DNA of 64,000 bases, from assembly GCF_051027545.1 (NCBI RefSeq), contig NZ_CP194901.1:62001-126000 (forward strand), read 5' to 3'. Positions 14,222 to 23,802 of this stretch are shown here, one piece after another. A model generated the notes under the pieces. The model saw nothing but the letters and a program-made list of their open reading frames with translations, was not told the origin of the DNA and ran no database searches. Source of the DNA: Methylocaldum sp002005105 (GTDB lineage: Bacteria; Pseudomonadota; Gammaproteobacteria; Methylococcales; Methylococcaceae). The stretch's first letter is position 1; every line of letters starts with the position of its first letter. Position numbers and translations under genes: made by a program.

Positions 14222-15606
14222 TGCCCATCCATTCGTTTCCGATGATTGTCGCGCTGATCTTCGCCCTGCTAACGCCACTCCCCGCCGCGGCGGATTTGCA
14301 GGACGAACTGGACGGCATGTTCGACACCTTGACCAACGTGAACGAACCGACCGCCCACCTCGGCCAGCGCCGCGGCGCCATCACCGGCGGCAGTCTGGTG
14401 TTGCGCAACGGCATTACCAACACCAACCTGGTGTCCTTCGTTCCGCCCTCCTTCAGCGCCGGCTGCGGCGGCATCGATCTGTACGGTGGCTCGTTCTCCT
14501 TCATCAACTTCGATCAGTTCGTCCAACTCCTCAGAAACATTGCGTCCAATGCCGCCGGTTACGCCTTTCAGCTCGCGCTCGGCGCCATGTGCAAGGACTG
14601 CCAGAGCGTCATGAACTACCTGCAGCGGCAAATCCAGGAACTCAACCAGATGTTCAGCAACTCATGCCGGCTGGCGCAAGGCATCGTCAACGATACGGCG
14701 CGGGCGTTCGAAGTGCAAAAGCACGTCAACCTGTCCGAGATCTCCTTCACCAAGGGCATCACCGACGTGTTTTCCGCTTTCACCAACGCCAGCACCGTCG
14801 GCGATCCGGTCACGCAGGTCAAGGACAACGCGCCGGAGGACATGACCAAGGTGATCCAGGGCAATCTGGTCTGGCGGGCACTGAAAAAGCACGACGCCGG
14901 CGCCTGGTTCCGGTTCGGCGGCGACGAGCTACTCGAAGCGGTGATGAGCGTGACCGGCTCGATCATCGTCTCCGAACCGGAAGCAGCGGCCGACGGCCAG
15001 GGTGAGAACACGCCGATCGCAACCCTCCCGGAGATCCTCTTGATCCGTCATCTCATCAACGGTTCGGGCGAGAATGAGTACCAGAAAGTCCGGGTCTATC
15101 GCTGCGACGGCCATGACGGGGACGAATGCCTCCATCCCGTTCCCCGGGAGGTTGCGCTCACAGGACTCCGCCAGCGGGTCGCCGAGATCCTGCTCGGCTC
15201 ACCCAACGCGGGGGAGGGACTGATCCAAAAATTCGCCACGGGGGATGGGGAGCTGACCGACAGCGAAATGGCGTTCATGGAAACGGTACCGGACGCCGTC
15301 GGCGGCATGATCCGGAACCTCGCCCGCGAGGATGCGGGCATGGCCAAACTGTTCGCGGATGAGGCGGGGCCCGTGATCGCGCTGGAACTGGCGCAAATCA
15401 TTCTTACCGACATGATGACCGCAGTCCGCGCGGCGGCAGCCCTGGAAGACCACGCCTATGCCAAACGGCTCAACGAAACCCTGGCGCAGGCCAAGGAATC
15501 GGCTGCCGCCGAGTACGCGGCCCTTTCCGGCCGGTACGGCAATCCGCAGACGCTGATGGCGTTCTATCAACACCTGATGAACGCCGCCAAAGCCCGGAAC
15601 TATTGA
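14221..15606 (+). CDS. traH: Conjugal transfer pilus assembly protein TraH
   Basis: A 461-residue protein with signal peptide MPIHSFPMIVALIFALLTPL. TraH signatures include RRGAITGGSLVLRNGITNTN, VSFVPPSFSAGCGGIDLYGG, SFSFINFDQFVQLLRNIASN and GAMCKDCQSVMNYLQ. TraH is a periplasmic/outer-membrane-associated part of F-type mating-pair formation. AAGGAG precedes the ATG, which overlaps the traF stop (TGATG). In SXT/IncA/C traG follows directly; here an IscB element sits in between. Confidence 0.95.
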   Translation: MPIHSFPMIVALIFALLTPLPAAADLQDELDGMFDTLTNVNEPTAHLGQRRGAITGGSLVLRNGITNTNLVSFVPPSFSAGCGGIDLYGGSFSFINFDQFVQLLRNIASNAAGYAFQLALGAMCKDCQSVMNYLQRQIQELNQMFSNSCRLAQGIVNDTARAFEVQKHVNLSEISFTKGITDVFSAFTNASTVGDPVTQVKDNAPEDMTKVIQGNLVWRALKKHDAGAWFRFGGDELLEAVMSVTGSIIVSEPEAAADGQGENTPIATLPEILLIRHLINGSGENEYQKVRVYRCDGHDGDECLHPVPREVALTGLRQRVAEILLGSPNAGEGLIQKFATGDGELTDSEMAFMETVPDAVGGMIRNLAREDAGMAKLFADEAGPVIALELAQIILTDMMTAVRAAAALEDHAYAKRLNETLAQAKESAAAEYAALSGRYGNPQTLMAFYQHLMNAAKARNY

Positions 15607-15858
15607 GTCGCCGCCTCGATAACACAACTCGCAGAATCCATTCTGCTCGTGAATCGTTATCGTGAGACTCAACCAGCCCGCTCGAAAGAGCAGACGACGA
15701 TGAGTGGAGCGCAAGCGACACACTCCGGAATGCTTCTCCAGTTCCGGACCCTGTGGGCGAAAGGCATGACGCGCGAGACGGTACAAGCGCCAAGCCTGAG
15801 CCTGAACGACCTCATCGCTCCGGGCGAGGAGCCCCTTACTTAACTGTGGTGAAAACCG
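15607..15858 (+). ncRNA. Candidate IscB omega-RNA region
   Basis: IscB guide RNAs are encoded immediately upstream of iscB, with the guide at their 5' end. These 252 bp between the traH stop and the IscB start contain no gene and several pairing segments (for example CAGAAT/ATTCTG near 15633-15646, CCCGCTCGAAAGAGC, GCGAGCAGC-type blocks). If this is the omega-RNA, the guide is taken from the traH 3' flank. Boundaries are not defined by eye. Confidence 0.5.
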
Positions 15859-17141
15859 ATGAATCGAGTGTTTGTTTTAGACACCCGCAAGAAGCCGCTC
15901 ATGCCCTGCACACCGTCGAGGGCAAGGCGGCTGTGTTTCGCAGGCAGCCGTTCACGATCATTTTGAACTACGACGTCGCTCCGAGCCCGGTTCGGGTCGA
16001 ATTCAAGGCCGATCCGGGGAGCCGGACGACGGGCCTGGCCTTGGTGGCCGAGTTCGCGAAGCGGGGCCGGACGGTGATCTTCGCCGCCAACCTGCATCAT
16101 CGCGGGCAGGCGATCCGGGCCAACCTGGAGTCTCGCCGTTCACGGCGCCGTGGGCGTCGAGGCCGCAAGACCCGTTACCGGAAAGCGCGTTTTTTGAACC
16201 GGGTCCGGCCTGCCGGGTGGCTACCGCCATCGGTTCAAAGCCGGGTCGATAACGTGGCGGTCTGGTATGGACGCCTGAACAAGCTTTCGCCCCTCTCTTC
16301 GGCGGCGGTTGAGACCGTGCGGTTCGACATGCAGGCCCTGGTCAACCCTGAAATCTCGGGCATTGAGTACCAGCAGGGCGAATTGGCCGGCTACGAGCTG
16401 CGCGAATTCCTGCTCGAAAAGTGGGGGCGTCGGTGCGCCTACTGCGGGAAGGAAAACGTGCCGCTCGAGATCGAGCACATTCACCCCAAGAGCCGGGGCG
16501 GATCGGATCGGGTGTCGAACCTGACGCTTGCCTGCCGGCGGTGCAACGAGGCGAAAGGGAATCGGCCCGTGGAGGCGTTTCTGGCCGACCGGCCGGAGGT
16601 GCTGAAGCGGATTTTGGCCCAGGCCAAGGCGCCCTTGAAGGACGCCGCGGCGGTCAACAGCACACGCTTTTCCATCGGCAACGTGCTCAAAGCGTGGGGA
16701 CTGCCGGTGACGTTCTGGAGCGGTGGCCGGACCAAGCTCAACCGGACCAAGCAAGGCTATCAAAAAGATCACTGGATCGACGCCGCATGCGTGGGTGAAA
16801 CCGGCGCAGCGGTGGCGATACCGGAGGGCATGAGGCCGTTGCAGATCAAAGCGACCGGACGCGGCATCCGGCAGGTGGTGCGGACGGACAAGCACGGCTT
16901 TCCACGCAACAAGGCTGGACGGTGCAAGCGGGTCAACGGTTTCCAGACCGGGGATTGGGTCCGGCTTGTCCAGCCGAAAGGCAAGTACACCGGCGAGTAT
17001 TTCGGAAGGCTGGCTGGCGTACGTACTGATGGGCGCTTCGACATTAAACCGAACGGCAAACCGGTGACGGCGAACTGGAGAAACTTTTCCTTGATACAAC
17101 GAGGTGACGGCTATGACTACGCCTTCGAGCGGGCGGCTTGA
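15859..17141 (+). pseudogene. iscB: IscB (RuvC-HNH OMEGA nuclease) with a frameshift after the PLMP domain
   Basis: The start MNRVFVLDTRKKPLMPCTPS (ATG 15859) is the IscB PLMP domain, but that frame ends in TGA near 15964. The rest, from GKAAVFRRQPFTIIL at about 15920, lies in another frame that is open from 15753 to 17141 and carries a RuvC-I Asp (EFKADPGSRTTGLAL), the HNH site (CAYCGKENVPLEIEHIHPKS...CRRCNEAKGNR) and RuvC-III (HWIDAACVG). A small deletion where the two blocks join explains the shift. The nuclease core is intact but the normal N-terminus is disconnected. Confidence 0.82.
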
Positions 17142-17253
17142 ATCCCAACGGCGGCGAAGCTTGATCGAGGCGCGGGCCTTGCCGTGCTCCGCTGCGCTAT
17201 GCAACGGCGCGGCGGGGTCGTTAAACGTCCTGGTTTAACTCCGAGGACACGCC

Positions 17254-20200
17254 ATGTTTGAAATCTTTTCCGTCGGGGACTCCGCCTACCTGGAGGCGGT
17301 GCTGAATGCCGTCGCCATGATCGCTCAGACCGGCGACTACCGGATGGCCGCTTCGGTGGGCGCGGTCATGGGCGTGATTCTGGTCATGATCCGGTCGCTG
17401 GTTCAGTGGGACGGCCGCGGCATCCGCTACCAGGACATGCTGATCGCCGTGGTCTTGTGGATGATCATGTACAGTCCGGCGGTCCGGGTCTCCATCGAGG
17501 ATGCCTACACCGGCGATGTGCGGGTGGTGGACAACGTGCCGCTCGGCCCGGCCGCGGTCGGCAGCATTCTGTCGAACATGGGGTACCGCACGACCCGGCT
17601 GTTCGAGCAGGCCTTCTCGCTGCCCACGATGACCGAACACGGGTTCGCCGACACCCTGACCACGATCACCGCCGTTCGGAAAAACCTCCTCTCCCGAATG
17701 CACCTGGGCGGCGCCAATGCGCCGAGCGCCGGGGGCGACGTCGAAAACAGCGTGATCAATTACGTAAAGGAGTGCACCCTCACCGGCGTGGATCTGAACC
17801 GGAAATCCATTGATGAAATCCTGCGGGACCCCGACCCCTTGAACGCCATCCGGTTCGACACGGCGATCTATACCACCGAGATCTATGTCGGCGGGCCGCC
17901 GCGCATCCTGACCTGCACCGACGCCTGGACACAATTGTCGGCTTATATCGACGACCGGTTCGTCCCGCTGCTGGAGGACTTGCTCACCGATTTCCTGGGC
18001 GTTCCGGCCCCCGCCGATGTTACGCCCAAGATTCAGGACGCGTTCGATGCCTTGGCTGGCGCCGGCGCGGTCGACGCGCTCCAGTACATGAAGATGGCGG
18101 CGATCCTGCCGATGTTCGAGAAGGGCGTGGTCGGACGCCACGAGGATGCCATGCACTGGAACAAGGCGGCCATGGTGGAGCAGGCGATCCAGCAGCGCAA
18201 CACGCAGTGGGCGGCCGAGGAAACCCTGTTCAACCGCATCGTCCGGCCGATGATGGCGTTCATCGAAGGCCTCAGCTACGCCATCGCGCCGATCATGGCG
18301 TTCGTGATCATGCTGGGCGCCTTGGGCGTCCGCATGAATGTCGGTTACTTCTCGATGCTGCTCTGGATCCAGCTGTGGATGCCGATCCTGGCCGTGGTGA
18401 ACCTGTTTATTCAGATGGCCGCCTCGTCCAAGCTGGCCGCGCTGACCGGCGCGAATTTCAGCCTGCCGTCGATGTACGGCATCTATAAAATGGACCAGGA
18501 GCTTCAGAACTGGCTGGCGGTCGGCGGCATGCTGGCGGCCTCGACCCCGGCCATCACCCTGATGCTGATCTACCGGGGCGCGGTCACGGCGACCCACTTC
18601 CTGAGCCGGATGGACGGCGGCGACCACGTGAACGAACGGATCGCGGCGCCGGACGTGATCGGCCCCGCGCCGGTGTTGAACCTTCAACCGATGCATCAAC
18701 AGGCGCCGCTCTCCGGCGTCACGCTGCATGGCGCGGAACGCGTGCTGCCCACTTTCAATGCTGGGACCGACCTAAGCGCCTCGGTATCCTCGGCCTACGG
18801 AGCGATGGAGCAGGCGGCCACCAGTTTCATGAGCAACCTCCAGGCGACGGCGTCCAGGAGTCACAGCCTCACTACCGAGGGATCGGACCTGCATTCGCTC
18901 GCTGACAAAATTGCGAGCAGCAGTAGTTACACGGACAAATTCCTGCGGTCGGTCGGCGAGGACTTCGCGCAGCGTTACAGTCATTCCGGCATTTCCGGCG
19001 ACCAGTTCGCCGCGGCTCTGGCAGGAGGGATCGGCGGCGACTTCGCACGGCACGGAAACGAATCCAGGGACCAGTGGTTCAAGCGCGTCCTGCCCAAGCT
19101 TTCCGGTCAACTCCAATCCGAATTCAACGTCAGCGATCGGACGGCGAACGAGATCGCGTCCGGCATTCTTTCCAAATGGGGGGAAGATCACGACTTCCAG
19201 ACCGGCCTTGAGCGCAGCCTGGTCACCGACGCGCAGCAGAGTACGCGCGACGTTGCGGCTTTCGGTCTGCAAAGCCAGGAACTTTCGACGCTTCAGCGCA
19301 GCGCGACCGACGCGCTGTCGGCCTCGGAAACCTACAACGAGACCGTGACCACGCAACGGCGATTCGGCGCGCAGGCGGCGTTCGGGGCGGCCGAAACCGG
19401 GATGAAGATCGCCCGCGACGCGGGCCTCTTCGAACGGCTCAGCCGGACCCTCGACCGCTATGGCCTGGTCGGCGATACCCAGCGCCTGGCGGCCGAATGG
19501 CGCGCGATCGGGCTGATCGCCGATCGGGATCAGGCCTATGCCGCCGCCGGCCTATCGCTGCTGACCGGATTCTCGGCGCCGCACTTCCGATCGCTCGATG
19601 CCGAGGAAACCCGCAAGGCAGAGCTCGCCGGCTATCAACTTCTGGGCGACGTCTGGCACGCACCCTCGCCGGGCAACGATCTGAACGCCGGCCGCAACGC
19701 GAACCTCCGCGATGCCGCGCCCGCCTTCGACGATGTCCGAAGCCGCGTCGAGCAAGCCAACCTCCACGATCCCCGCGGCGAAACGGCCGGGATCGAGGAC
19801 CGGGTTCGGGGCCGAATCCGCCAGGAGCACGCTCGAGTGGCGGGCGGCGAGGCGGCGGTTAAAGGCGCCTACCACGACAGCCGGGCCACGCTGCGCCGCG
19901 AATCCGATGAGGCCCTGCGAGACATCCAGGCGAGAAAGGCCGATTACTTCCGGGGAGCGATCGCCCGCGCGGCCAACGATTCCTCGCCGGCGGAGTTCGC
20001 CTACGATTATGTCGGCGGCGCCTTGTACAGCATCGGCAAGAGTATTTCGGGAATCGGCGCCGGCGCGAAGAATCTCGTCTTCGGCGGCATCGGAAGCGAG
20101 TTTGAGACGACTTACGAACGCGCGTTGCGGGACGGCAAGGGCAAGCTGGAGGCCGTGGGCGAAGCGCTGGCGACGCTGCCGGAAAGCGCTGCAACCCACT

Positions 20201-20988
20201 TTAAGGCGGGCATCCACAAATGGGCGGACGAGCGCGTCGCGGCGGTGGCGGATCGGCTGACGCCCGCTCAACAGGACTATTACCGGGCCGCGATATTTGA
20301 AACGTTCGCGGGACTTCCGTGGGCAAAAGCCGATCTCGGCACCGATATGATTGTCGGCATAAACCGGTTATTGATCGAATCCATGCCCAGTTCCGAGGTT
20401 TTCCGCAACGCCGAACGCGGCCTTCTACAGGAAAACCCGGAAACGGGTGAAGATATCGCCCAACTCCTGCGTCAGGCCGCGACGCAGCACCGTCCAGACC
20501 TCGTCGATCTCATCGGCAACTACAATCGAGCCACGGGCTCAACAGCAAGCGGTATTTCCGATCAGAGCTATCCCACCTTTGCACAGGAACGTCCCACCCC
20601 AGCGGATTTGATCCCGATCTTTCAAGAGATGGAAAGCCGGTACCGTTTGCCGCCCGGATTGCTGGAACGGATGGCGAGCGTGGAATCGTCCTTCAACCCG
20701 CTCGCCACGTCTCCGAAGGGCGCAGTCGGTGTAATGCAGCTGATGCCCGCCACCGCCGAGCGCTTTGGCGTGACCGATCGGACCGATCCGCGCCAGTCCA
20801 TCGAGGGTGGCGCCAAGTACGTTCGGTGGCTGTTGGATCATTTCCAGGGCGACCTTGTGCGAACCGTTGCTGCGTACAATGCGGGCGAAGGCGCTGTCGA
20901 GCAATACAACGGCATCCCCCCGTTCCCGGAAACGCAGGACTACGTGCGCCGCGTACTGGGGAATCAATTGGCGGCAAAGCGCGATTAA
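17254..20988 (+). CDS. traG: TraG mating-pair stabilisation protein fused to a C-terminal lytic transglycosylase
   Basis: A 1244-residue protein. The TraG N-terminal domain starts MFEIFSVGDSAYLEAVLNAV and has inner-membrane segments at about 30-50, 63-80, 330-400 and 420-450; a long soluble region of about 650 residues follows. Residues ~1112-1240 form an SLT domain: LPPGLLERMASVESSFNPLA with the catalytic Glu, GVMQLMPATAERFG and VAAYNAGEGAVEQYNG. TraG works in pilus assembly and mating-pair stabilisation. A built-in muramidase is unusual. GAGGA precedes the ATG. The iscB element separates it from traH. Confidence 0.92.
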   Translation: MFEIFSVGDSAYLEAVLNAVAMIAQTGDYRMAASVGAVMGVILVMIRSLVQWDGRGIRYQDMLIAVVLWMIMYSPAVRVSIEDAYTGDVRVVDNVPLGPAAVGSILSNMGYRTTRLFEQAFSLPTMTEHGFADTLTTITAVRKNLLSRMHLGGANAPSAGGDVENSVINYVKECTLTGVDLNRKSIDEILRDPDPLNAIRFDTAIYTTEIYVGGPPRILTCTDAWTQLSAYIDDRFVPLLEDLLTDFLGVPAPADVTPKIQDAFDALAGAGAVDALQYMKMAAILPMFEKGVVGRHEDAMHWNKAAMVEQAIQQRNTQWAAEETLFNRIVRPMMAFIEGLSYAIAPIMAFVIMLGALGVRMNVGYFSMLLWIQLWMPILAVVNLFIQMAASSKLAALTGANFSLPSMYGIYKMDQELQNWLAVGGMLAASTPAITLMLIYRGAVTATHFLSRMDGGDHVNERIAAPDVIGPAPVLNLQPMHQQAPLSGVTLHGAERVLPTFNAGTDLSASVSSAYGAMEQAATSFMSNLQATASRSHSLTTEGSDLHSLADKIASSSSYTDKFLRSVGEDFAQRYSHSGISGDQFAAALAGGIGGDFARHGNESRDQWFKRVLPKLSGQLQSEFNVSDRTANEIASGILSKWGEDHDFQTGLERSLVTDAQQSTRDVAAFGLQSQELSTLQRSATDALSASETYNETVTTQRRFGAQAAFGAAETGMKIARDAGLFERLSRTLDRYGLVGDTQRLAAEWRAIGLIADRDQAYAAAGLSLLTGFSAPHFRSLDAEETRKAELAGYQLLGDVWHAPSPGNDLNAGRNANLRDAAPAFDDVRSRVEQANLHDPRGETAGIEDRVRGRIRQEHARVAGGEAAVKGAYHDSRATLRRESDEALRDIQARKADYFRGAIARAANDSSPAEFAYDYVGGALYSIGKSISGIGAGAKNLVFGGIGSEFETTYERALRDGKGKLEAVGEALATLPESAATHFKAGIHKWADERVAAVADRLTPAQQDYYRAAIFETFAGLPWAKADLGTDMIVGINRLLIESMPSSEVFRNAERGLLQENPETGEDIAQLLRQAATQHRPDLVDLIGNYNRATGSTASGISDQSYPTFAQERPTPADLIPIFQEMESRYRLPPGLLERMASVESSFNPLATSPKGAVGVMQLMPATAERFGVTDRTDPRQSIEGGAKYVRWLLDHFQGDLVRTVAAYNAGEGAVEQYNGIPPFPETQDYVRRVLGNQLAAKRD

Positions 20989-21052
20989 CGATCGGGGGGA
21001 TGACATCCTTATAAATTTGTTTTATTTGGACAAGCGACTTTAGCTGTCGAGG

Positions 21053-21775
21053 CTAATCATCAAAAACAGAATGATGGTGGATATTGCCAGGAATAAATCG
21101 ATATACGGGATCTGTCAGCAAATCAATCTCATTATCTGTTTTTTCCGCGAAAAATACTAAGTCTTCATCCCCACCTGCAAATCTTACTTTCTGACTTCGT
21201 ATGTCCTTTTCGTCCGCATGCGTCCACTGCTCCGCTGGCCGGGTTGGTTGCGTGCTCTTCTCCACACCCAACAATCGCCATGCTAAAGTCACGATTGACC
21301 GGCAGAACGCGCGCACGAGCTTGATCAGAAAATCAGCGACAAAGCCGATCCAGAGAATGACCCCTATGCCCAAAATAAATTCGTTCTGGTTCTCGCGCGC
21401 CAACCAGAACAATACCACCGAGCACAGAACCACCCGCCAAAAAGGCGATCCGATCGACGCCCCGTCCCTCTTAATATGCTGTGATTGCAGTGCTGAAATC
21501 TTCCCGTTCGCCCGGTCGACTTCAACCAAGGACGCCGGATCCAGTCTGACGTTGACCGCACGCGGCCCTTTCTGGTGATCCTGTGGATCGAACAGAACGA
21601 AAGCGCCGGTTTTCGGCGTGAAGCCTGGCGCAGCGTCGGCGAAGTGGAAGAAGCGGTCCACGCCATCTCTACCGGTGATAAATCCGTAGCCCTTCTTGTT
21701 TGAGAACCACTTAATCACACCGTTGCTTGGAAGGGTGTCTAACGTGCCTAACTGAGCGGGATCCGGTTTGTCCAT
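21053..21775 (-). CDS. Cold-shock-domain protein with membrane segments
   Basis: A 240-residue protein from ATG 21775. Residues ~18-80 form a cold-shock domain (NGVIKWFSNKKGYGFITGRD with both nucleic-acid-binding motifs, then VDRFFHFADA and LFDPQDHQKGPRAVNV). Residues ~105-160 hold two hydrophobic helices (FWRVVLCSVVLFWLA, FILGIGVILWIGFVADFLI). CSD-plus-membrane proteins are usually uncharacterised; the domain suggests RNA or ssDNA binding at the membrane. Convergent with traG. Confidence 0.75.
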   Translation of the reverse strand: MDKPDPAQLGTLDTLPSNGVIKWFSNKKGYGFITGRDGVDRFFHFADAAPGFTPKTGAFVLFDPQDHQKGPRAVNVRLDPASLVEVDRANGKISALQSQHIKRDGASIGSPFWRVVLCSVVLFWLARENQNEFILGIGVILWIGFVADFLIKLVRAFCRSIVTLAWRLLGVEKSTQPTRPAEQWTHADEKDIRSQKVRFAGGDEDLVFFAEKTDNEIDLLTDPVYRFIPGNIHHHSVFDD

Positions 21776-21961
21776 TGCACCAATCCACAGAACTTCGCCG
21801 TAACGACAATCAGAGTAAAACCCTTTTGGGAATGAGGGCAAGCCGCCCATCCCCTTTATTTACATAGTACGACGCCGAGGCGGCGTCGAACCACGGGGCC
21901 AATTGTGGTCCGCGCCGGCATATAGTAACATATCTACATAAATGATTCCGAACAGCGTTAC

Positions 21962-22219
21962 ATGATGACCATCACCACTGTATCCAGTCGAGAGTTCAAC
22001 CAAGACGTAACCCGTGCCAAGAGGGCCGCCGAACATGGCCCCGTCTTCATCACAGATCGGGGCAAGCCATCACATGTGCTGTTGAGCATCGAGGAATACC
22101 GCCGCCTCACCGGTAAGCGCCGGAACATCGTTGAAGCGTTGTCGATGCCAGGACTCGCCGATATCGAAATCGAGTTTCCGCGCTCGCGCGAGCTTCCCCG
22201 ACCGGCGGACTTTGATTGA
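21962..22219 (+). CDS. phd: Phd/YefM-family antitoxin
   Basis: An 85-residue protein. The N-terminus TTVSSREFNQDVTRAKRAAE, then GPVFITDRGKPSHVLLSIEE, is the Phd/YefM fold; the C-terminal tail IEIEFPRSRELPRPADFD is the toxin-binding extension. It represses its own operon in characterised cases. Its stop overlaps the vapC start by one base (TGATG), so the two are coupled. Confidence 0.92.
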   Translation: MMTITTVSSREFNQDVTRAKRAAEHGPVFITDRGKPSHVLLSIEEYRRLTGKRRNIVEALSMPGLADIEIEFPRSRELPRPADFD

Positions 22220-22641
22220 TGTTTCTGCTCGACACTAATGTCGTTTCCGAACTGCGCAAGGCCGGCGATGGCAAGGCCGATGCCAACGTCACGGCGTGGC
22301 TGTCAGGCGTAGACGCGGCGAGCTTATACATCTCCGCCATCACCGCCATGGAGCTTGAGCTAGGCATTCTCCGCGTCGAGCGACGCGACGCCGCTCAGGG
22401 TGAGAAACTACGCACGTGGATGCGCACCCGCGTTCTTCCCGAGTTTGTCGAGCGGACGTTGCCGATTGATGCGGCTGTAGCGTTGCGCTGCGCCCGGCTT
22501 CACGTACCCGATCCGCGTTCCGAACGGGATGCGTACATCGCGGCTACGGCGCTCGTCCACGGTATGACCGTTGTAACGCGGAACTTGGCCGACTTCGAAC
22601 CGACTGGCGTTCGCCTTCTCAATCCTTGGAACAAGGCCTGA
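22219..22641 (+). CDS. vapC: VapC-family PIN-domain toxin
   Basis: A 140-residue PIN ribonuclease. Acidic residues are in place: MFLLDTNVVSELRK (first Asp), SAITAMELELGILR (Glu), DAYIAATALVHGMTVVTRN (Asp) and LADFEPTGVRLLNPW. Such toxins cleave tRNA or rRNA and are inhibited by the cognate antitoxin upstream. The ATG at 22219 is preferred over the TTG three bases earlier because it matches the family N-terminus. Confidence 0.93.
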   Translation: MFLLDTNVVSELRKAGDGKADANVTAWLSGVDAASLYISAITAMELELGILRVERRDAAQGEKLRTWMRTRVLPEFVERTLPIDAAVALRCARLHVPDPRSERDAYIAATALVHGMTVVTRNLADFEPTGVRLLNPWNKA

Positions 22642-22758
22642 AGTGCGTGAGCCATAGCAGAGCGCCAAGTACGAGTGACTGCCAAACGCGTTCTTCAATC
22701 GAACTAACGGCTTGAGCTGGCAAGACCATTATCGGCCGTCGGTCGCCGATTCCGGACG

Positions 22759-23409
22759 CTAAGCCGCCATCTCATCATCCGCAGGCGCAACATCGCCTGC
22801 GGTCTGAGGAAGCTCGCTATCGAGCACCGGCAACTCCACGACATCGTCGCCCATCGAAAAGCTGGCGCCCCGTCTCTTCGCAAACCCCAACGCGCAGTAT
22901 TGGCATACCGGCGGAAGTTTGCAATCCTCGATGACCAGATACTCGCCGTGGCAATCCGGACAGTGGCGGAGATGCGCCAGGCCGCAGCGCAATGCTTGAG
23001 CGAGCACCCAGGCTTCCGTGATATTGGCGGGTCTGACTTTGCCGAACGGACGGCGGAACCGTAACGCGTTCGGATAGCACTCATGAAACAGATCCCAGGC
23101 CGCTATCACCGCCTTGGCATCGACGCTTTGCCGGTTGTCGAGCGCGCTTGCCTTCAGGTACAAGGACGCAAACGCCGACAAATAAACCATGGATGCCCGA
23201 TTATTCGGGATCGACTGGATCCTGGGGCTCGGTCCCGATGGCGGTCCTTCCCCTTGGTGAATGCATCGGTGCATCTCGCGCAGTTCCTCCACCGTGAGAC
23301 TCCTGACCGCTTGAAATACGTAAGGAATTCTCAGTCTACGGACAATCAGCTCGCATGCCAGTTTCTGGTCTGCCAGTCTATCGGTGAAGCTGAGTGATTC
23401 ATCACACAT
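22759..23409 (-). CDS. FlhC-family activator (SetC/AcaC-type)
   Basis: A 216-residue protein with FlhC organisation: an N-terminal helical part, LHRCIHQGE-like segment and a C-terminal Cys cluster (CPDCHGEYLVIEDCKLPPVC, QYC) expected to bind zinc. FlhC homologues on SXT and IncA/C elements (SetC, AcaC) form a complex with their FlhD partner and switch on transfer operons. Here it follows an FlhD-like gene and sits among conjugation genes rather than flagellar genes. GGAGG lies 8 bases before the ATG at 23409. Confidence 0.88.
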   Translation of the reverse strand: MCDESLSFTDRLADQKLACELIVRRLRIPYVFQAVRSLTVEELREMHRCIHQGEGPPSGPSPRIQSIPNNRASMVYLSAFASLYLKASALDNRQSVDAKAVIAAWDLFHECYPNALRFRRPFGKVRPANITEAWVLAQALRCGLAHLRHCPDCHGEYLVIEDCKLPPVCQYCALGFAKRRGASFSMGDDVVELPVLDSELPQTAGDVAPADDEMAA

Positions 23410-23457
23410 GCGAAAACCTCCCGGAGAACTCGGGGTGCCGTTCAACTGGCAGCTAGT

Positions 23458-23781
23458 TCATTGGCGGGCGGGAACGCCGTTGCTGCCGCCCCCGACCAAC
23501 AGAATGAGCCGTCTTGCGCTGTCCTCATCACTGAGCTTACTGCCGCCCATCAAGATTTCCCGCCAGCACCCGGGGGCGAAACGCGGCGCAAAGCACAGCA
23601 TGTCCCTCTGAGCGATGGTTTGCAGCCGCCGGATAGGAATGGCCGGAAGCAAGCGGACGGCATCAGGTGTCAGACCCAGCTTGACCATGGCCTGATGCGG
23701 GCGGCCGGACATCACCATTTCCCGGGCTTTGATCAGGTATCCAAGATTCATTTCGTAGATGTCAGTGTTATCGGTTTCCAT
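23458..23781 (-). CDS. FlhD-family activator subunit (SetD/AcaD-type)
   Basis: A 107-residue protein: NLGYLIKAREMVMSGRPHQA, MVKLGLTPDAVRLLPAIPIR and RLQTIAQRDMLCFAPRF match the FlhD helical dimer. It lies between slt and the FlhC-like gene in one operon; AGGAGGTGAAGAA precedes its ATG, 21 bp after the slt stop. With the FlhC-like protein it is probably the transcriptional master regulator of the element. Confidence 0.88.
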   Translation of the reverse strand: METDNTDIYEMNLGYLIKAREMVMSGRPHQAMVKLGLTPDAVRLLPAIPIRRLQTIAQRDMLCFAPRFAPGCWREILMGGSKLSDEDSARRLILLVGGGSNGVPARQ

Positions 23782-23802
23782 TTCTTCACCTCCTAAAACA
23801 AC

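Noticed and set aside
17221..18729. Long leftward open frame (502 codons) opposite traG
   Set aside because: It is the GC-rich antisense shadow of the well-supported TraG N-terminus; His/Arg-rich composition and no ribosome site.
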